64,000 nucleotides of DNA. Source: Sorex araneus (lineage: Eukaryota > Chordata > Mammalia > Eulipotyphla > Soricidae). Shown here piece after piece: positions 10,852 to 21,358 of this stretch. The translations under genes were made by a program, and so were the position numbers. The notes below the pieces were generated by a model. It was not told the origin of the DNA, did no database searches, and worked only from the letters and a program-made list of their open reading frames with translations. Each line of letters opens with the position of its first letter. Within the stretch, counting starts at the first letter, position 1. The stretch is taken from the NCBI RefSeq assembly GCF_027595985.1, contig NC_073306.1, positions 101,972,984 through 102,036,983 on the forward strand, read 5' to 3'.

Positions 10852-13800
10852 CTATATACCATAGATGAGTGCAATCTTTCTATGTCTGTCTCTCTCTTTC
10901 TGACTCATTTCACTCAGCATGAAACTTTTCATGCCCATCCACTTAACTACAAAATTCTTGACCTCCTTTTTTCTAACAGCTGCATAGTATTCCATTGTAT
11001 AGATGTACCAAAGTTTCCTCAACCAGTCATCCGTTCTGGGGCATTCGGGTTTTTTCCAGATTCTGGCTATTGTAAACAGTGCTGCGATGAACATACATGT
11101 GCAGATGTTGTTTCGATTGTACTTTTTTGCCTCTCTGGGATATATTCCCAGCAGTGGTATTGCTGGGTCAAATGGGAATTCAATATCTAATTTTTTGAGA
11201 GTCGTCCAAATTGTTTTCCAGAAGGGCTGAACCAGTCGGCATTCCCACCAGCAGTGAAGAAGGGTCCCTTTCTCCCCACATCCTCTCCAACAGCGGTTGC
11301 TTTTGTTCTTTTGGATGTGTGCTAGTCTCTGTGGTGTGAGGTGGTATCTCATGGTTGTTTTGATCTGCATCTCTCTGATGATTAGTGATGTAGAGCACTT
11401 TTTCATGTGCCTTTTGGCCATTCGTATTTCTTCCTTGGTAAAGTTTCTGTTCATTTCTTTGCCCCATTTTTTGATGGGGTTGGATGTTTTCTTCTTGTAG
11501 AGCTCAACCAGTGCTTTATATACCATTGATATCAACCCCTTATCTGATGGGTATTGTGTAAATATCCTTTCCCATTCTGTGGATAGTCTTTGTATTCTGG
11601 TCACTGTATCTCTTGCGGTGCAGAAGCTTTTTAGTTTAATGTAGTCCCATTTGTTGATCTCTGTTTTTACTAGATTGCTTAGTTCCGTGTCACCTTTGAA
11701 GATACGTTTATCTTCAATGTCGTGGAGGGTTTCGCCAACCTTGTCTTCAATGTACCTTATGGTTTGTGGTCTAATGTTGAGGTCTTTAATCCATTTTGAT
11801 CTGACTTTTGTGCATGGTGTCAGGTCAAGGTCTAAACCCATTTTTTTGCATGTGGTTGTCCAGTTGTGCCAGCACCATTTGTTAAAGAGGCTTTCCTTGC
11901 TCCACTTCACATCTCTTGCTCCCTTATCAAAGATTAGATGATCATACATTTGGGGTTGTGTGTAGGGATATTCCACCCTGTTCCATTGGTCTACGGCTCT
12001 GCCTTTGTTCCAGTACCATGCTGTTTTAATTGTTACTGCTTTGTAGTAAAGTTTGAGGTTGGGGATGGTGATGCCTCCCATCATCTTTTTCCCAAGAATT
12101 GTTTTAGCTATCCTTGGACGTTTGTTATTCCATATGAACTTTAGGATTGCTTGATCCATTTCTTTGAAGAATGTCATGGGTATATTTATAGGGATCGCAT
12201 TGAATCTGTATAATGCTTTAGGGAGTATTGCCATTTTGACAACATTGATTCTCCCTATCCACGAGCAGGGTATATGTTTCCATTTCCTCATGTCCTCTTT
12301 GATTTCATGGAGTAGCGTTATGTAGTTTTCTTTGTAAAGGTCTTTTACTTCCTTGGTTAAGCTGATTCCGAGGTACCTGATTTTCTGGGGCACGATTGTG
12401 AATGGGATTACTTTTTTCATGTCCCTTTCCTCTGCCTCATTGTTTGCATATATGAAGGCCATGGATTTTTGGGTATTGATTTTGTAGCCTGCAAGTTTAC
12501 TGTATAAGTCTATTGTTTCTAAGAGTTTCTTAGTAGAGGTTTTAGGCTTCTCTAGATATAGTATCATGTCGTCTGCAAATAGTGAGAGTTTGATTTCTTC
12601 CTTTCCTATCTGGATGCCCTTAATCTCTTTTTCTTGTCTAATAGCTATCGCAAGTACTTCCAGTACTATATTGAAGAGGAGTGGTGAGAGTGGGCATCCT
12701 TGTCTTGTGCCTGATCTCAGAGGAAAGGCCCTTAGTTTTTCCCCGTTGAGGATAATGCTTGCCGTAGGCTTGTGATAGATGGCTTCGACTATCTTGAGGA
12801 AAGTTCCTCCAAACCCCATTTTGGCAAGGGTTTTCATCATGAAAGGATGTTGGATCTTGTCAAATGCTTTCTCTGCATCTATTGATATGATCATATGGTT
12901 TTTATCTTTACTTTTGTTGATATGCTGGATTATGTTGATTGATTTCCGAATGTTAAACCATCCTTGCATCCCTGGGATGAATCCCACTTGGTCGTGGTGT
13001 ATGATCTTTTTGATGAGTTGTTGGATCCTATTTGCTAGTATTTTGTTGAGGATCTTCGCATCGGTGTTCATCAGGGAAATTGGTCTGTAATTTTCTTTCT
13101 TAGTGGTGTCTTTGTTTGCTTTTGGTATTAGGGAGATATGTGCTTCATAGAAACTGTTTGGGAGAGTTCCTGTTTTTTCAATTTCCTGGAAAAGTTTGAG
13201 GAAAACAGGCAATAGGTCTTCTTTAAATGTTTGGAAGAATTCGCCAGTGAAACCATCTGGGCCTGGGCTTTTGTTTTTGGGGAGGTTTTTGATTACCGTT
13301 TCAATTTCCTTAACATTGATGGGTCTATTCAGGTATTCCAGGTCTTCTTTCTTCAGTCTTGGGAGATTGTAGGAATCAAGGAATCCATCCATTTCTTTTA
13401 GGTTCTCCTTTTTTGTGGCGTAAAGACTTTCAAAGTAGTCTCTAATGATCTTCTGAATCTCACTGGTTTCTGTTATGATGTCCCCCTTTTCATTTCTGAT
13501 TCGATTTATTAGAGTTTTCTCTCTTTCTTTCTTTGTGTGACTTGCTAGCGGTTTATCAATCTTATTTATTTTCTCAAAGAACCAACTCTTTGTTTCATTG
13601 ATCTTTCGGATTGTTTTTTTGGTTTCGATGTCATTAATTTCTGCTCTAATTTTTATTATTTCTTTCCTTCGGTCTGGTTTGGGGTCTTTTTTCTGGTCCT
13701 TTTCTAGGGTCTTGAGTCGTGAAGTCAAGCTATCTATGTGGGTCCTTTCTTCCTTCCTGAGGAATGCTTGGAGAGCTATAAATTTTCCCCTTAACACGGC

Positions 13801-14670
13801 TTTAGCTGCGTCCCATAGGTTTTGGTAGCTCGTGTCTTCATTCTCATTTGTTTCTAAGTATCTTTTGATTTCTTCCTTGATTTCCTTCTTGACCCACTCA
13901 TTGTTCAACATGGAATTGTTTAATTTCCAGGTGTTTGATTTGATTTTCCGTATTTGTGGGTGGTTAGCTTCTATCTTCAGCGCATCGTGGTCTGAAAAGA
14001 TGGTTGATACAATTTCTATTTTTCCGATTCTATTGAGGTATGTTCTGTGGCCCAGTACATGATCTATTTTTGAAAATGTTCCATGTGCACTGGAAAAGAA
14101 TGTGTATTCTTTCTTTTTGGGGTGTAAGGCCCTGTATAGGTCTATTAGGCTTCTCTCTTCAATTTCTTCATTCAGAGTCAGTGTTTCCTTGTTGAGTTTT
14201 GTTCTTGTGGATCTATCTAGAGGCGATAAGGCCGTATTGAAGTCTCCGACTACAATTGTGCTGTTAGTGATGTCCTCTTTGAAGTCTGTTAGGAGTCGTT
14301 TTAAATATTTAGCCGGTCGTTCGTTAGGAGCATATACGTTTAAGAGTGTTATTTCTTCCTGCTGTACATATCCCTTGATAAACAGAAAATGACCTTCGCT
14401 GTCCCTTTTGATCTTTTTCATCCTGAAATCTATGTTGTCGGATACCAGGATGGCCACTCCAGCTTTTTTCAGGGGGTTGTTTGCTTGGAGGATTGTTTTC
14501 CATCCTTTGACTTTGAGTCTATGCTTACTCTGTTTGTTCAGGTGTGTTTCTTGCAGGCAACAGAATGTTGGGTTTAATTTCCGGATCCATTTAGCCACTC
14601 TGTGTCTCTTGATAGGTGCATTTAGGCCATTGACATTGAGAGAGATTATTGTGATGTGGTTTTGTGTCAT
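10852..14670 (-). CDS. L1 ORF2p: endonuclease-reverse transcriptase
   Basis: This 1272-codon ORF has no internal stop, the usual length for mammalian L1 ORF2p. ORF2p nicks target DNA and reverse-transcribes L1 RNA at the nick. The APE-type endonuclease occupies about residues 1-236, with the expected catalytic or binding residues visible: N12, E41, Y113, D143, N145, D203 and H228. The reverse transcriptase spans about 450-770, with palm aspartate D598 (IDAEKAFD) and the FADD box at 698-701. A C-terminal cysteine-rich motif of the form C-X3-C-X7-H-X4-C lies at C1127, C1131, H1139 and C1144. The start is 42 nt after the ORF1 stop, typical of unconventional ORF2 translation on the bicistronic L1 RNA. 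No key residue is missing. Codon use is A-rich, as expected for L1. Confidence 0.96.
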   Translation of the reverse strand: MTQNHITIISLNVNGLNAPIKRHRVAKWIRKLNPTFCCLQETHLNKQSKHRLKVKGWKTILQANNPLKKAGVAILVSDNIDFRMKKIKRDSEGHFLFIKGYVQQEEITLLNVYAPNERPAKYLKRLLTDFKEDITNSTIVVGDFNTALSPLDRSTRTKLNKETLTLNEEIEERSLIDLYRALHPKKKEYTFFSSAHGTFSKIDHVLGHRTYLNRIGKIEIVSTIFSDHDALKIEANHPQIRKIKSNTWKLNNSMLNNEWVKKEIKEEIKRYLETNENEDTSYQNLWDAAKAVLRGKFIALQAFLRKEERTHIDSLTSRLKTLEKDQKKDPKPDRRKEIIKIRAEINDIETKKTIRKINETKSWFFEKINKIDKPLASHTKKEREKTLINRIRNEKGDIITETSEIQKIIRDYFESLYATKKENLKEMDGFLDSYNLPRLKKEDLEYLNRPINVKEIETVIKNLPKNKSPGPDGFTGEFFQTFKEDLLPVFLKLFQEIEKTGTLPNSFYEAHISLIPKANKDTTKKENYRPISLMNTDAKILNKILANRIQQLIKKIIHHDQVGFIPGMQGWFNIRKSINIIQHINKSKDKNHMIISIDAEKAFDKIQHPFMMKTLAKMGFGGTFLKIVEAIYHKPTASIILNGEKLRAFPLRSGTRQGCPLSPLLFNIVLEVLAIAIRQEKEIKGIQIGKEEIKLSLFADDMILYLEKPKTSTKKLLETIDLYSKLAGYKINTQKSMAFIYANNEAEERDMKKVIPFTIVPQKIRYLGISLTKEVKDLYKENYITLLHEIKEDMRKWKHIPCSWIGRINVVKMAILPKALYRFNAIPINIPMTFFKEMDQAILKFIWNNKRPRIAKTILGKKMMGGITIPNLKLYYKAVTIKTAWYWNKGRAVDQWNRVEYPYTQPQMYDHLIFDKGARDVKWSKESLFNKWCWHNWTTTCKKMGLDLDLTPCTKVRSKWIKDLNIRPQTIRYIEDKVGETLHDIEDKRIFKGDTELSNLVKTEINKWDYIKLKSFCTARDTVTRIQRLSTEWERIFTQYPSDKGLISMVYKALVELYKKKTSNPIKKWGKEMNRNFTKEEIRMAKRHMKKCSTSLIIREMQIKTTMRYHLTPQRLAHIQKNKSNRCWRGCGEKGTLLHCWWECRLVQPFWKTIWTTLKKLDIEFPFDPAIPLLGIYPREAKKYNRNNICTCMFIAALFTIARIWKKPECPRTDDWLRKLWYIYTMEYYAAVRKKEVKNFVVKWMGMKSFMLSEMSQKERDRHRKIALIYGI

Positions 14671-14712
14671 CTTTCTGTGGGATTTGTTGTTCTTATGGAG
14701 CTCCTCCTTGTC

Positions 14713-15675
14713 TTACAGTAGCCCCTTTAGACCTTCTTTCAAGATTGGTTTTGAGTCTATGAAGTTCCTGAGCTGTTGTTTATCCGAGAAATAGTGTATG
14801 GTTCCTTCGAGTTTGAGTGAGAGTTTAGCTGGATAAAGTATTCTTGGTGAGGCATTCATTTCGTTGAGTTTTTTCACTATGTCCCACCATTGTCTTCGGG
14901 CTCGGAGGGTTTCTTCTGACAGATCGGCCGTAAATCTGAGGGGTGCTCCTTTGTATGTGATTTCCCTCTTTGACCTTGCTACTTGTAGAATTGTGTCTCT
15001 ATCTACAGCATCCGCCATTCTGACTATGATATGCCTTGGAGTCTTTTTATTTGGGTCTCTTTTTGCTGGTACTCTTCGGACTTCTTGTATCTGGACGCCT
15101 GCCTTGTCCAGCTCTGGGAATTTCTTAGCGATGATGTCTTTGACTATGTTTTTTTCATTGGGGTTACTTCCCTGTGGTTCTGGTACTCCAATGATTCTTA
15201 TGTTGTTCCTCTTGAAGTCATCCCCCAGGGCTCTGATTCGCTCTATAGCCATTTTGAGGTCTTTGGCCATTATTTGTTGCTGTCTGTAAGCTTTCTGCAG
15301 CTCATCCTCAAGCTCGCTGATTCTGTCTTCGGCTGTAGTCATTCTGCTGTTGAGGGCATCTAGTGAGATTTTTATTTCATCTACCGATTGCTTTATTTGT
15401 GAGACTTCGGTTCGAAGGTTTGAAATTTCTGCTCTCATTTCTGCTCTCATTTCTTCCTGTATTTTCTTGGTAGAGCGTTCCAGCGCTTGATTCATCTCCT
15501 CCCTTAATTTATTGGATGTCTGTTCCATAGTTGCTTGGAGTAGGTCGACTCTCCTCCATATTTCCTCTCTGAATTGTTTATCTGAGAGGTCGTAGATGTT
15601 GGGAGACTCTTTTGAGGTTTGTAGTATCTTTTCTTCTCCCTCTCTTGGTGGAGGGGATTTTCGCTGTTTGTTCAT
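14713..15675 (-). CDS. L1 ORF1p: RNA-binding chaperone
   Basis: This intact 320-codon ORF is close to the usual length of L1 ORF1p. ORF1p trimers coat L1 RNA and act as nucleic-acid chaperone in the cytoplasmic ribonucleoprotein. After a basic, proline-containing N-terminus (1-25), residues about 35-150 form heptad-rich coiled coil (for example ISELEDELQKAYRQQ). An RRM-type domain follows from about 155 (KRNNIRIIGVPE), and a C-terminal domain from about 250 carries the LRARRQWWDIVKKLNE and ILYPAKLSLKLEG signatures. The ATG lies at the end of the 5'UTR. A nearly perfect short internal duplication (EEMRAEMRAE, about residues 74-83) sits in the coiled coil. It could be a subfamily-specific length change. 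Confidence 0.95.
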   Translation of the reverse strand: MNKQRKSPPPREGEEKILQTSKESPNIYDLSDKQFREEIWRRVDLLQATMEQTSNKLREEMNQALERSTKKIQEEMRAEMRAEISNLRTEVSQIKQSVDEIKISLDALNSRMTTAEDRISELEDELQKAYRQQQIMAKDLKMAIERIRALGDDFKRNNIRIIGVPEPQGSNPNEKNIVKDIIAKKFPELDKAGVQIQEVRRVPAKRDPNKKTPRHIIVRMADAVDRDTILQVARSKREITYKGAPLRFTADLSEETLRARRQWWDIVKKLNEMNASPRILYPAKLSLKLEGTIHYFSDKQQLRNFIDSKPILKEGLKGLL

Positions 15676-15990
15676 ATTGTCAGGGAAGTGCAGAGTTGGA
15701 ACCTTGTAGTTATTTATTCCTCTTTCTTTTTGTGGGAAGAAGGGGCTCCGATTGTGCTGAACTTCCCTTATTCACTGATAGCTTTTATACTGTCAGCCTA
15801 AGCTAATGGCTATTTTGTGTAAATGTTTGAGATCGCAAAAGTGAGTTTTCAAAGGAATACACAGTATGGATTGAGCTGAGGTAGGAAAGAATAACTGCGG
15901 CCGCGTTAGCGGCCGCCGCTCCGGAAAGAGGCCACGCCCACTTTTTAAGCCACGCCCCCTGCGATGAGGACACGCCCCTAAGCAGCAGAG
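15676..15990 (-). promoter_or_regulatory. L1 5'UTR, non-repeated part
   Basis: This is the unique tether between the monomers and the ORF1 start. The 15895-15985 part is GC-rich and includes a cggccgc palindromic cluster (15898-15920). It also has three ccacgccc/cacgcccc boxes (15932-15978), which are GGGCGTG-type Sp/KLF motifs on the L1 sense strand. The rest (15676-15890) is less GC-rich. The promoter role is inferred from position and from known L1 biology. Confidence 0.75.
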
Positions 15991-16330
15991 TGGGGATTGG
16001 TCAGGATCCGACGGCGGCGGCGGAAAGGTGCCTGGCAGGGGCTTCAGGAGAAGCCCCGAGCCGCGGCGGGCAGGGGGCGGGGAGGGGGCTTCTCCGCGCT
16101 GAGGCAGGCTCTCCAAGGGATTGCCTGTTTACCTGCAGGATGGAGATTGGTCAGGATCCGACGGCGGCGGCGGAAAGGTGCCTGGCAGGGGCTTCAGGAG
16201 AAGCCCCGAGCCGCGGCGGGCAGGGGGCGGGGAGGGGGCTTCTCCGCGCTGAGGCAGGCTCTCCAAGGGATTGCCTGTTTACCTGCAGGATGGAGATTGG
16301 TCAGGATCCGACGGCGGCGGCGGAAAGGTC
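15991..16330 (-). promoter_or_regulatory. L1 5'UTR promoter monomers, 150-bp tandem repeats
   Basis: There are two complete units of exactly 150 bp (15991-16140 and 16141-16290) and a 40-bp partial unit (16291-16330). The complete units look identical except at the first few bases. Each unit contains a CCAAT box on the L1 sense strand (reverse of attgg), a GC-box cluster (gggggcggggaggggg), a tgtttac forkhead-like site and many CpG. Monomeric 5'UTRs are known from mouse L1; human L1 lacks them. The outer end lies inside a monomer, as expected if transcription starts within a unit. Confidence 0.88.
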
Positions 16331-16348
16331 GAAATTTATTTAATTTTT

Positions 16349-17196
16349 GGGACAGAGGCAAACTTCAAGTTATTTGCATGCAGACATACATTTAAGGGAG
16401 CGTGATTAATGATTTCCTAAAGAAAATGTTCCTTCCAAGTGCCATTAAATCTCCATTTTTTAAAAAAAATGTTAAAAGGTCTTAGTTCTTTTTGCTAAAT
16501 ATTTTCATGAAAAGACTAACTTCCTTAACACCTTGCAGGTATTTTACACTTTGACAAAAATGAGAATAGAGCCTCTTTTGAAAACAAGTTTAATGAAGCA
16601 AAAATCTTACCTGAAGTCATTGCTACCTAAAGGGTGTGAGGGAGACACTTTTCCAAAGACTGAGGGTCCCAGTAGCTAGTTGACCTCTCACAGTTGTGTC
16701 AAGATACAGAATCAGACTTCAGACACTTAAACTGCAGCCACAATTGTCAGTAAGCTGACAACCAGGAGACGACTTCACAGTGCCTGACTGTTGCTTCAAA
16801 ATTGCTGTAGACTTTGGCACAATCAAAGCATTCCAAAGGATCACAGCAACTGCATGTCTCATGGCTGTCTTACAACAACTCTGTAACAATAGTGGCTGCA
16901 GTTTCATAAACTGCTGCACCTGCCTGCCAGCAAATCTAGTCTCCTCTGAACAGGCCAAAGTAACCCCCAGCCTAAGAGATGGGTAAGAGAGGTAATGCAG
17001 TTCAGCATGACTCTAGAATCATACATTAAACAACAGCTCAAAAAGACATGCCTGTATTTATAGCAAGTTATTTATTTTATTTTCTGGGGCTCAGGTTTTT
17101 CCTTGGTAACATGAGGAGAATAATCCTTTCTTCACATGACCAATTTAAGTGTTAACTAGAAGAAATGTGCAATATATGTTGAATTTTCATACATAG
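16349..17196. other. Unique DNA with a fold-back segment
   Basis: This is the flank of the L1 insertion. The segment about 16700-16935 contains perfect 13-bp inverted arms aaactgcagccac (16729-16741) and gtggctgcagttt (16892-16904) with further imperfect pairing on both sides. It could be an old non-autonomous DNA transposon (MITE-like) or a chance palindrome. No gene is recognised. Confidence 0.4.
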
Positions 17197-17329
17197 AATA
17201 AATATTATCCGTGGTATATTCGATATGCCAAAAACAATAACAAGAAGTCTCACAATGGAGACTGGTGCCCACTCAAGCAAATCGATGAACAATGGGACGA
17301 CAGTGCTACAGTGCTGCTGTATAGAATAT

Positions 17330-17510
17330 ACAGTATATAATATATATACATATATGCATATATGTATATATATACATAATTGCTGTCATTGTCACATTGT
17401 ATATATACACACACATATATGTAAGAACTAATCACCTACATATATGTGTGTATATATGGTAACAATATATATGGTCATACACATAAACATATATAATAAC
17501 AATATGTGTA
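17330..17510. repeat. TA/CA-rich microsatellite cluster
   Basis: Alternating ta with interspersed cacaca and tgtgtg segments. A similar tract occurs at 18740-18870 because it is part of the duplicated segment. Confidence 0.8.
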
Positions 17511-17627
17511 GTTAGAACATATATAGTAAAAACTGATCCCCAAGTCTCAATGAAATAAATTCATTTATTTTTAAAGCTAAACTCTGCTTGAAGTCTGTAT
17601 CTTAGAATAGCATAAAGTTTTGCATCT
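17381..17627. repeat. Direct repeat, copy 1 (paired with 18725-18982)
   Basis: Both copies begin at attgctgtcattgtcac. Both contain taagaactaatcacct and ctgatccccaagtctcaatg, and both end near catctttt. They are similar by eye over about 250 bp, lie about 1.34 kb apart and have the same orientation. The unit is not recognised as a known repeat. Confidence 0.8.
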
Positions 17628-17844
17628 TTTTTGCTACTGTTTTTGGCATATTGAATATGCCACGGGTAGCTTGCCAGGCTCTGCGGGCAGGCAGGATACT
17701 TTTGGTAGCTTGCCGGCTCTCCGAGAGGGATGGTGGAATCAAATCTGGGTCGGCTTCGTGCAAGGCAAATGCCCTACCCACTGTGCTATTGCTCCAATCC
17801 AGTGCTACAGTGCTACATAATAAATACTTAATATGTGGTATATT

Positions 17845-18724
17845 TACAGCTACCGGCTTTTTGCCATTTCTTTCTTAGAAATAAAAAGTTTTCTAAAACT
17901 TGAGAAGAATATGACTATCAGTGTGTTCCTGATTATTAAGTTAGTTCTATATTCATTAGGAAAAATACTCTTACTTCCAAATAAATGAGTCATTTCTCGT
18001 TTATATTTTCCCTTATTTGTGAGCATTCAGATTAGCCTGACATCAGGAGATGGGGTTGGCAAAACAGGGACTAAATTCCCATATCAGTTCTATCATTAAA
18101 CTCAGTAGGTCTCTATGCCTGAGCTTTCTCAATGAGGAAGTTCTACAGAGTAATTCGTTACTAAACATTTGGCCTTTATTTGAGTTGGTATAACCAAAAG
18201 AAATTATACTTAGGCACACTAAAAGAGAAACAGTTTAAAACTTAAAAACTCAGTTTGTGCTTACAAGAGTCACAATGGAAGGCATACTAATGAGATATTT
18301 ACTCTGGCTGACTGCTTCTAAATGGAGACCACTTTGGGAGAAGTTCCACTTTGGGAAAAGGACTGATTTCTAGAAACCTCATTAATCTCCTATAGGTGAT
18401 ATCTATAGATTTGCACTTATGGGAATTAATTCAATTCTTTCAGTGATGGTAGAGGAAACAATTTCATTAGAATCATTGAATGTAATGATAGAAACATAGA
18501 CTTTGTCAACTAGTCATTTCTCAGTTGATTGGAGTCGCACATTTGCAGAAACAAGTAAACCTAGAATTAAATGTCCTCTCCTGTGAATTAACTAACACAC
18601 ATTTTTCCTTCCTCATTACTCAAGGGCTAATGATTCCTCACAGAATCTCAGAGCTACTACATAGGTGAAATCTTCAGCAGAAGGCATAGTCCTCATCCTT
18701 CTTGTGGGCATTGAAACATACGTC
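17845..18724. other. Unique DNA, nothing identified
   Basis: AT-rich sequence between the two copies of the direct repeat. No element or gene is recognised. Confidence 0.45.
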
Positions 18725-18982
18725 ATTGCTGTCATTGTCACTATTTTATATATATTACATATGTATATATATACACATATATGTAAGAACTAATCACCTA
18801 TATGTGTGTGTATACATACGTGGTAACAATATATATTGTCATATGGTCACACACATACACATATATAGTAACAATAAATTGTAAGAACTGATCCCCAAGT
18901 CTCAATGAAATAAATTCATTTATTTTTAAAACTAAACTCTGCTTGAAGACTATATCTTATAATAGCATAAAGTTTCACATCT
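18725..18982. repeat. Direct repeat, copy 2 (paired with 17381-17627)
   Basis: This copy has unique flanks on both sides, unlike copy 1, which is bounded by SINE-B sequence. It is therefore the more likely original location. Confidence 0.8.
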
Positions 18983-19213
18983 TTTCTTGGGAATGGAGGG
19001 GGTGGAATAAACTTTGAATTTCCCAAGAACCACAAATTAAGTACTGGAAGTTCAAAAGAATATGGTGGCCATTCAGATTTCCATATGGAAGAAGGAATAC
19101 TCTTATAATTTACATATGACACATGATTGTTCTTAACATCTGGTCCTGACTAATCAGGCTAATGAGACTGGAGGCCTATGAGCCAGATACTGAATCATTT
19201 AAAAGAGAGTTTA

Positions 19214-19340
19214 AAGGAGCCAGAGTGGTAGTATGGCAGGTAGGGCCTTTGCTTTGCATGATGGCAAAGCCAGGAGCAATACCTGAGCGTCATCAGAGGT
19301 TGGTTCCCCTCCTCTCAAATAAATGCCAATAAAAAAGAGA
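19214..19340 (+). mobile_element. SINE-A copy with internal deletion
   Basis: The head gagccagagtggtagtatgg, gggcctttgctttgcatg, is followed directly by gccaggagcaatacctgagc. The B-box and first part of the body are missing. A short A-rich tail ends it. Confidence 0.65.
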
Positions 19341-19410
19341 GTTGAAACTATGTACTTAGCACCGAATTTTTCAAGAGCACTCTTTGCTTCATTTGGGCTC
19401 TCATAGCCAC

Positions 19411-19666
19411 AATTTTTTTTTTTTTCAATTGAATCACCTTGAGATAGCCTTCAAGTTTGGGTTACAATCACACAATGCTCAAACACCCATCCCTCCACCA
19501 GTGCACATTCCCCACTACCAATATCCCTGGTATACTGCCCCTTCCCCACTCTCCCTCTGCCTCCATTGCAGACAATATTCTCCATAATCTCTCTCTATTT
19601 CGGGGCATTATGTTTTGCAATAAGATACTGAGAGGTTATCATGTTTGGTCCATTTTCTACTTTCAA
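19411..19666 (-). mobile_element. 5'-truncated L1, 3'UTR only
   Basis: T-run, then caattgaatcaccttgagat, catccctccaccagtgcac and the C-rich tract, as in the other L1 3' ends, continuing to about atgtttggtccattttctac. Flanks cacaattttt (19408) and cacagttttt (19667) may be a short TSD. Confidence 0.8.
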
Positions 19667-21160
19667 CACAGTTTTTACAAATTTTGTTCAACCCGAAGAT
19701 ATTTTACAAATTTCCAGGTATATAGGATCTTGCACAGATTTGAACTCCCATTTTCTTTCCCTGCTAGGAGTCAGGGATTTTTGTTCTTACTAGTCCTAAC
19801 AATTTTATGACATTGTCTTTCACAGCTGCATAATTGCAGCTCCCTTTGCTTCTATTTATGCTAAATTTCCCCCAAAGACTCAATCTCTGTGTATAGTCCA
19901 AGTTTCATATCCCTAACTTTGCCACTTCCTAGTCTTTCTTCTAATATCAGAGATCCTGTGGACCTCTAGGGGAATGTTGTACACTTCTACATTTGGAATT
20001 TTCAGTGCCTCAAAGTAGGACTTCTCAAGACCACTTAAGTGATTTATGGCTGGCTGGAGCTCTATGCTGGCACAAAGAAACGAAATAGAAAAAACAATAT
20101 CACTAAAAACCCATGAAATGTATTGAGCACTTCTTCCTTGTCAGGTACTTTGCTCAATAATCTATAGGTATGCTCTTTACTAGACCAGGGAAGACAGAGC
20201 CAGAGTTTAGCTTTAGATTTGATTGACTGAGGGTCTTTATGAAATCCAATGCTTATTTTCATATAAACTTTACACATAAATTTCCACTGGCAAGAAACAT
20301 TCATTGAGGTATTGATGTTGCCTCATCTAGGGAGATGCAAGCTCTGTGGTTTGCCTTGTAAGCAAAGATCCTACTGGATTGAAGTTTCCTGAGGTCCCTC
20401 TTGATAGTTTCCAGACTGCACAGCCACAGTGACTTTGCCTAAACTACATTTTAATTTGACAAAAAGCATGATATTTAAGTGCAAGAGTGTGGGGACTATA
20501 TTACATTTCTATGACTCTTGATGGTTCCCTAACTAATTTTGTGTCCGTTGAAAAATTAGTTTATTTTTTGCTTACTAGTTTTGCCTCTGATTAGATGGAC
20601 TAATACCTGTTTCATGGAATTTTTGTGAGGCTAACTGAATTTCATTCATTTAGAATCTTGACCTAGTACATAGTAGATATATGTTAAGTTCTGGAAAATT
20701 AGTGTTTTAGCCCGTATATTTTCAGAGAAGAAATAACAAGAAACCATATGATCTAGAACAAATTTCAATGGAACAAGTCTGTTAGGGTTGGTGTTGTTAT
20801 CTCAAACGGAGAATGGTTAAATGATCTGTGAGGTTCATGCATGTTTCCTGGCTCAATGATCTAGTGAACATGCAGGGAAAATACTCCCCTGCATGTAAGG
20901 TTGTGAACTTTCATTCATTACAACATAGGATACATTGCTAAGAGATCCTGGGATATTTGGTTTGAAGTAAAGGAAATAGTATTGGACTAGGCAGTAGAAA
21001 TTTGGATCTTTGTCCAATCCCTAATAATTAAATTTTTGATCTGAAATACATTATTTAGTTTCTTTAGCATTGTGGGTCTCTTGATCTTATTTTATGACTG
21101 AATAGACTAATACTGACCACTGGCTTGACATGGTGATTGTGAAGATAAAATTCCGTAATG
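19667..21160. other. Unique DNA, nothing identified
   Basis: About 1.5 kb with no recognisable repeat, RNA gene or coding signal. Confidence 0.45.
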
Positions 21161-21173
21161 TGAATTAAAGCAC

Positions 21174-21358
21174 TTTATTATTATTTTTTTTTGGTTTTTT
21201 GGGTCACACCCAGTGATGCACAGGGGTTACTCTTGGCTCATGCACTCAGGAATTACTCTTGGTGGTGCTCGGGGACCATATGGGATGCTGGGAATCAACC
21301 TGTGTCCACCTCATGCAAGGCAAAGGCCCTACCCGCTGTGCTATCACTACACCCCCTA
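21174..21358 (-). mobile_element. SINE-A copy with perfect TSD
   Basis: Complete reverse SINE-A (gggtcacacccagtgatgca through tgctatcactacaccccc). The 13-bp TSD tgaattaaagcac is identical at 21161-21173 and 21359-21371, so this copy is fairly young. Confidence 0.92.

Larger units (their letters stand above)
10369..16348 (-). mobile_element. Full-length LINE-1 with intact ORFs and perfect TSD
   Basis: The element body is 10387-16330 on the minus strand, flanked by an identical 18-bp TSD, gaaatttatttaattttt (10369-10386 and 16331-16348). In sense order it has 150-bp GC-rich 5'UTR monomers (16330-15991), a unique 5'UTR (15990-15676), ORF1 (15675-14713), a 42-nt gap, ORF2 (14670-10852), a 3'UTR with a G-rich tract, and an A-rich tail containing TAAA units. 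Both ORFs are uninterrupted and have L1 family landmarks. An undecayed TSD, two open ORFs and a complete promoter show a recent insertion that could be retrotransposition-competent. Activity cannot be judged from sequence alone. It is the source type for the 5'-truncated minus-strand copies at 19.4, 22.4, 28.0, 29.7, 41.8, 42.5 and 53.7 kb. Confidence 0.96.
17316..17799 (-). mobile_element. SINE-B head fused to a copied local sequence
   Basis: In minus-strand sense, a SINE-B tRNA head and body (17799 down to about 17630) stops at the aaaacagtagc point. It continues into 17627-17381, a near-copy of 18725-18982 (read in reverse), and then a TA-rich end. The block is flanked by the 15-bp repeat cagtgctacagtgct (17301-17315, 17800-17814), which can be read as a TSD made from the tail of the host SINE-B. 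A chimeric reverse transcript is one explanation. Slippage in the tail repeats plus an older duplication is another. Confidence 0.5.
17209..17816 (+). mobile_element. 5'-truncated SINE-B interrupted in its tail
   Basis: The 3' part of SINE-B (ccgtggtatattcgatatgc, aagtctcacaatggagac, gcaaatcgatgaacaatggg) runs to its tail cagtgctacagtgct (17301-17315). The tail text resumes at 17800-17816 (cagtgctacagtgctac), with a foreign block of 484 bp (17316-17799) between. Outer flanks aataaatattat (17197) and aataaatactta (17819) resemble an eroded TSD. Confidence 0.6.

Noticed and set aside
10627..11190. 187-codon plus-strand ORF
   Set aside because: Antisense to the L1 3'UTR and ORF2 end; its length is a by-product of L1 composition.
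15895..16330. CpG island of a host gene
   Set aside because: The CpG-rich block lies inside the TSD-bounded L1 and is its promoter, not a host promoter.
15991..16330. CRISPR-like or satellite array
   Set aside because: Direct 150-bp repeats with no spacers, at the exact 5' end of an L1: promoter monomers.
15990..16395. Plus-strand repeat-encoding ORFs over the GC-rich block
   Set aside because: They read the antisense of L1 promoter monomers; the protein repeats merely reflect the 150-bp DNA repeat (a multiple of 3).
16719..16986. Overlapping plus and minus ORFs with cysteines
   Set aside because: They mirror each other because the DNA is a partial palindrome; no family resemblance.
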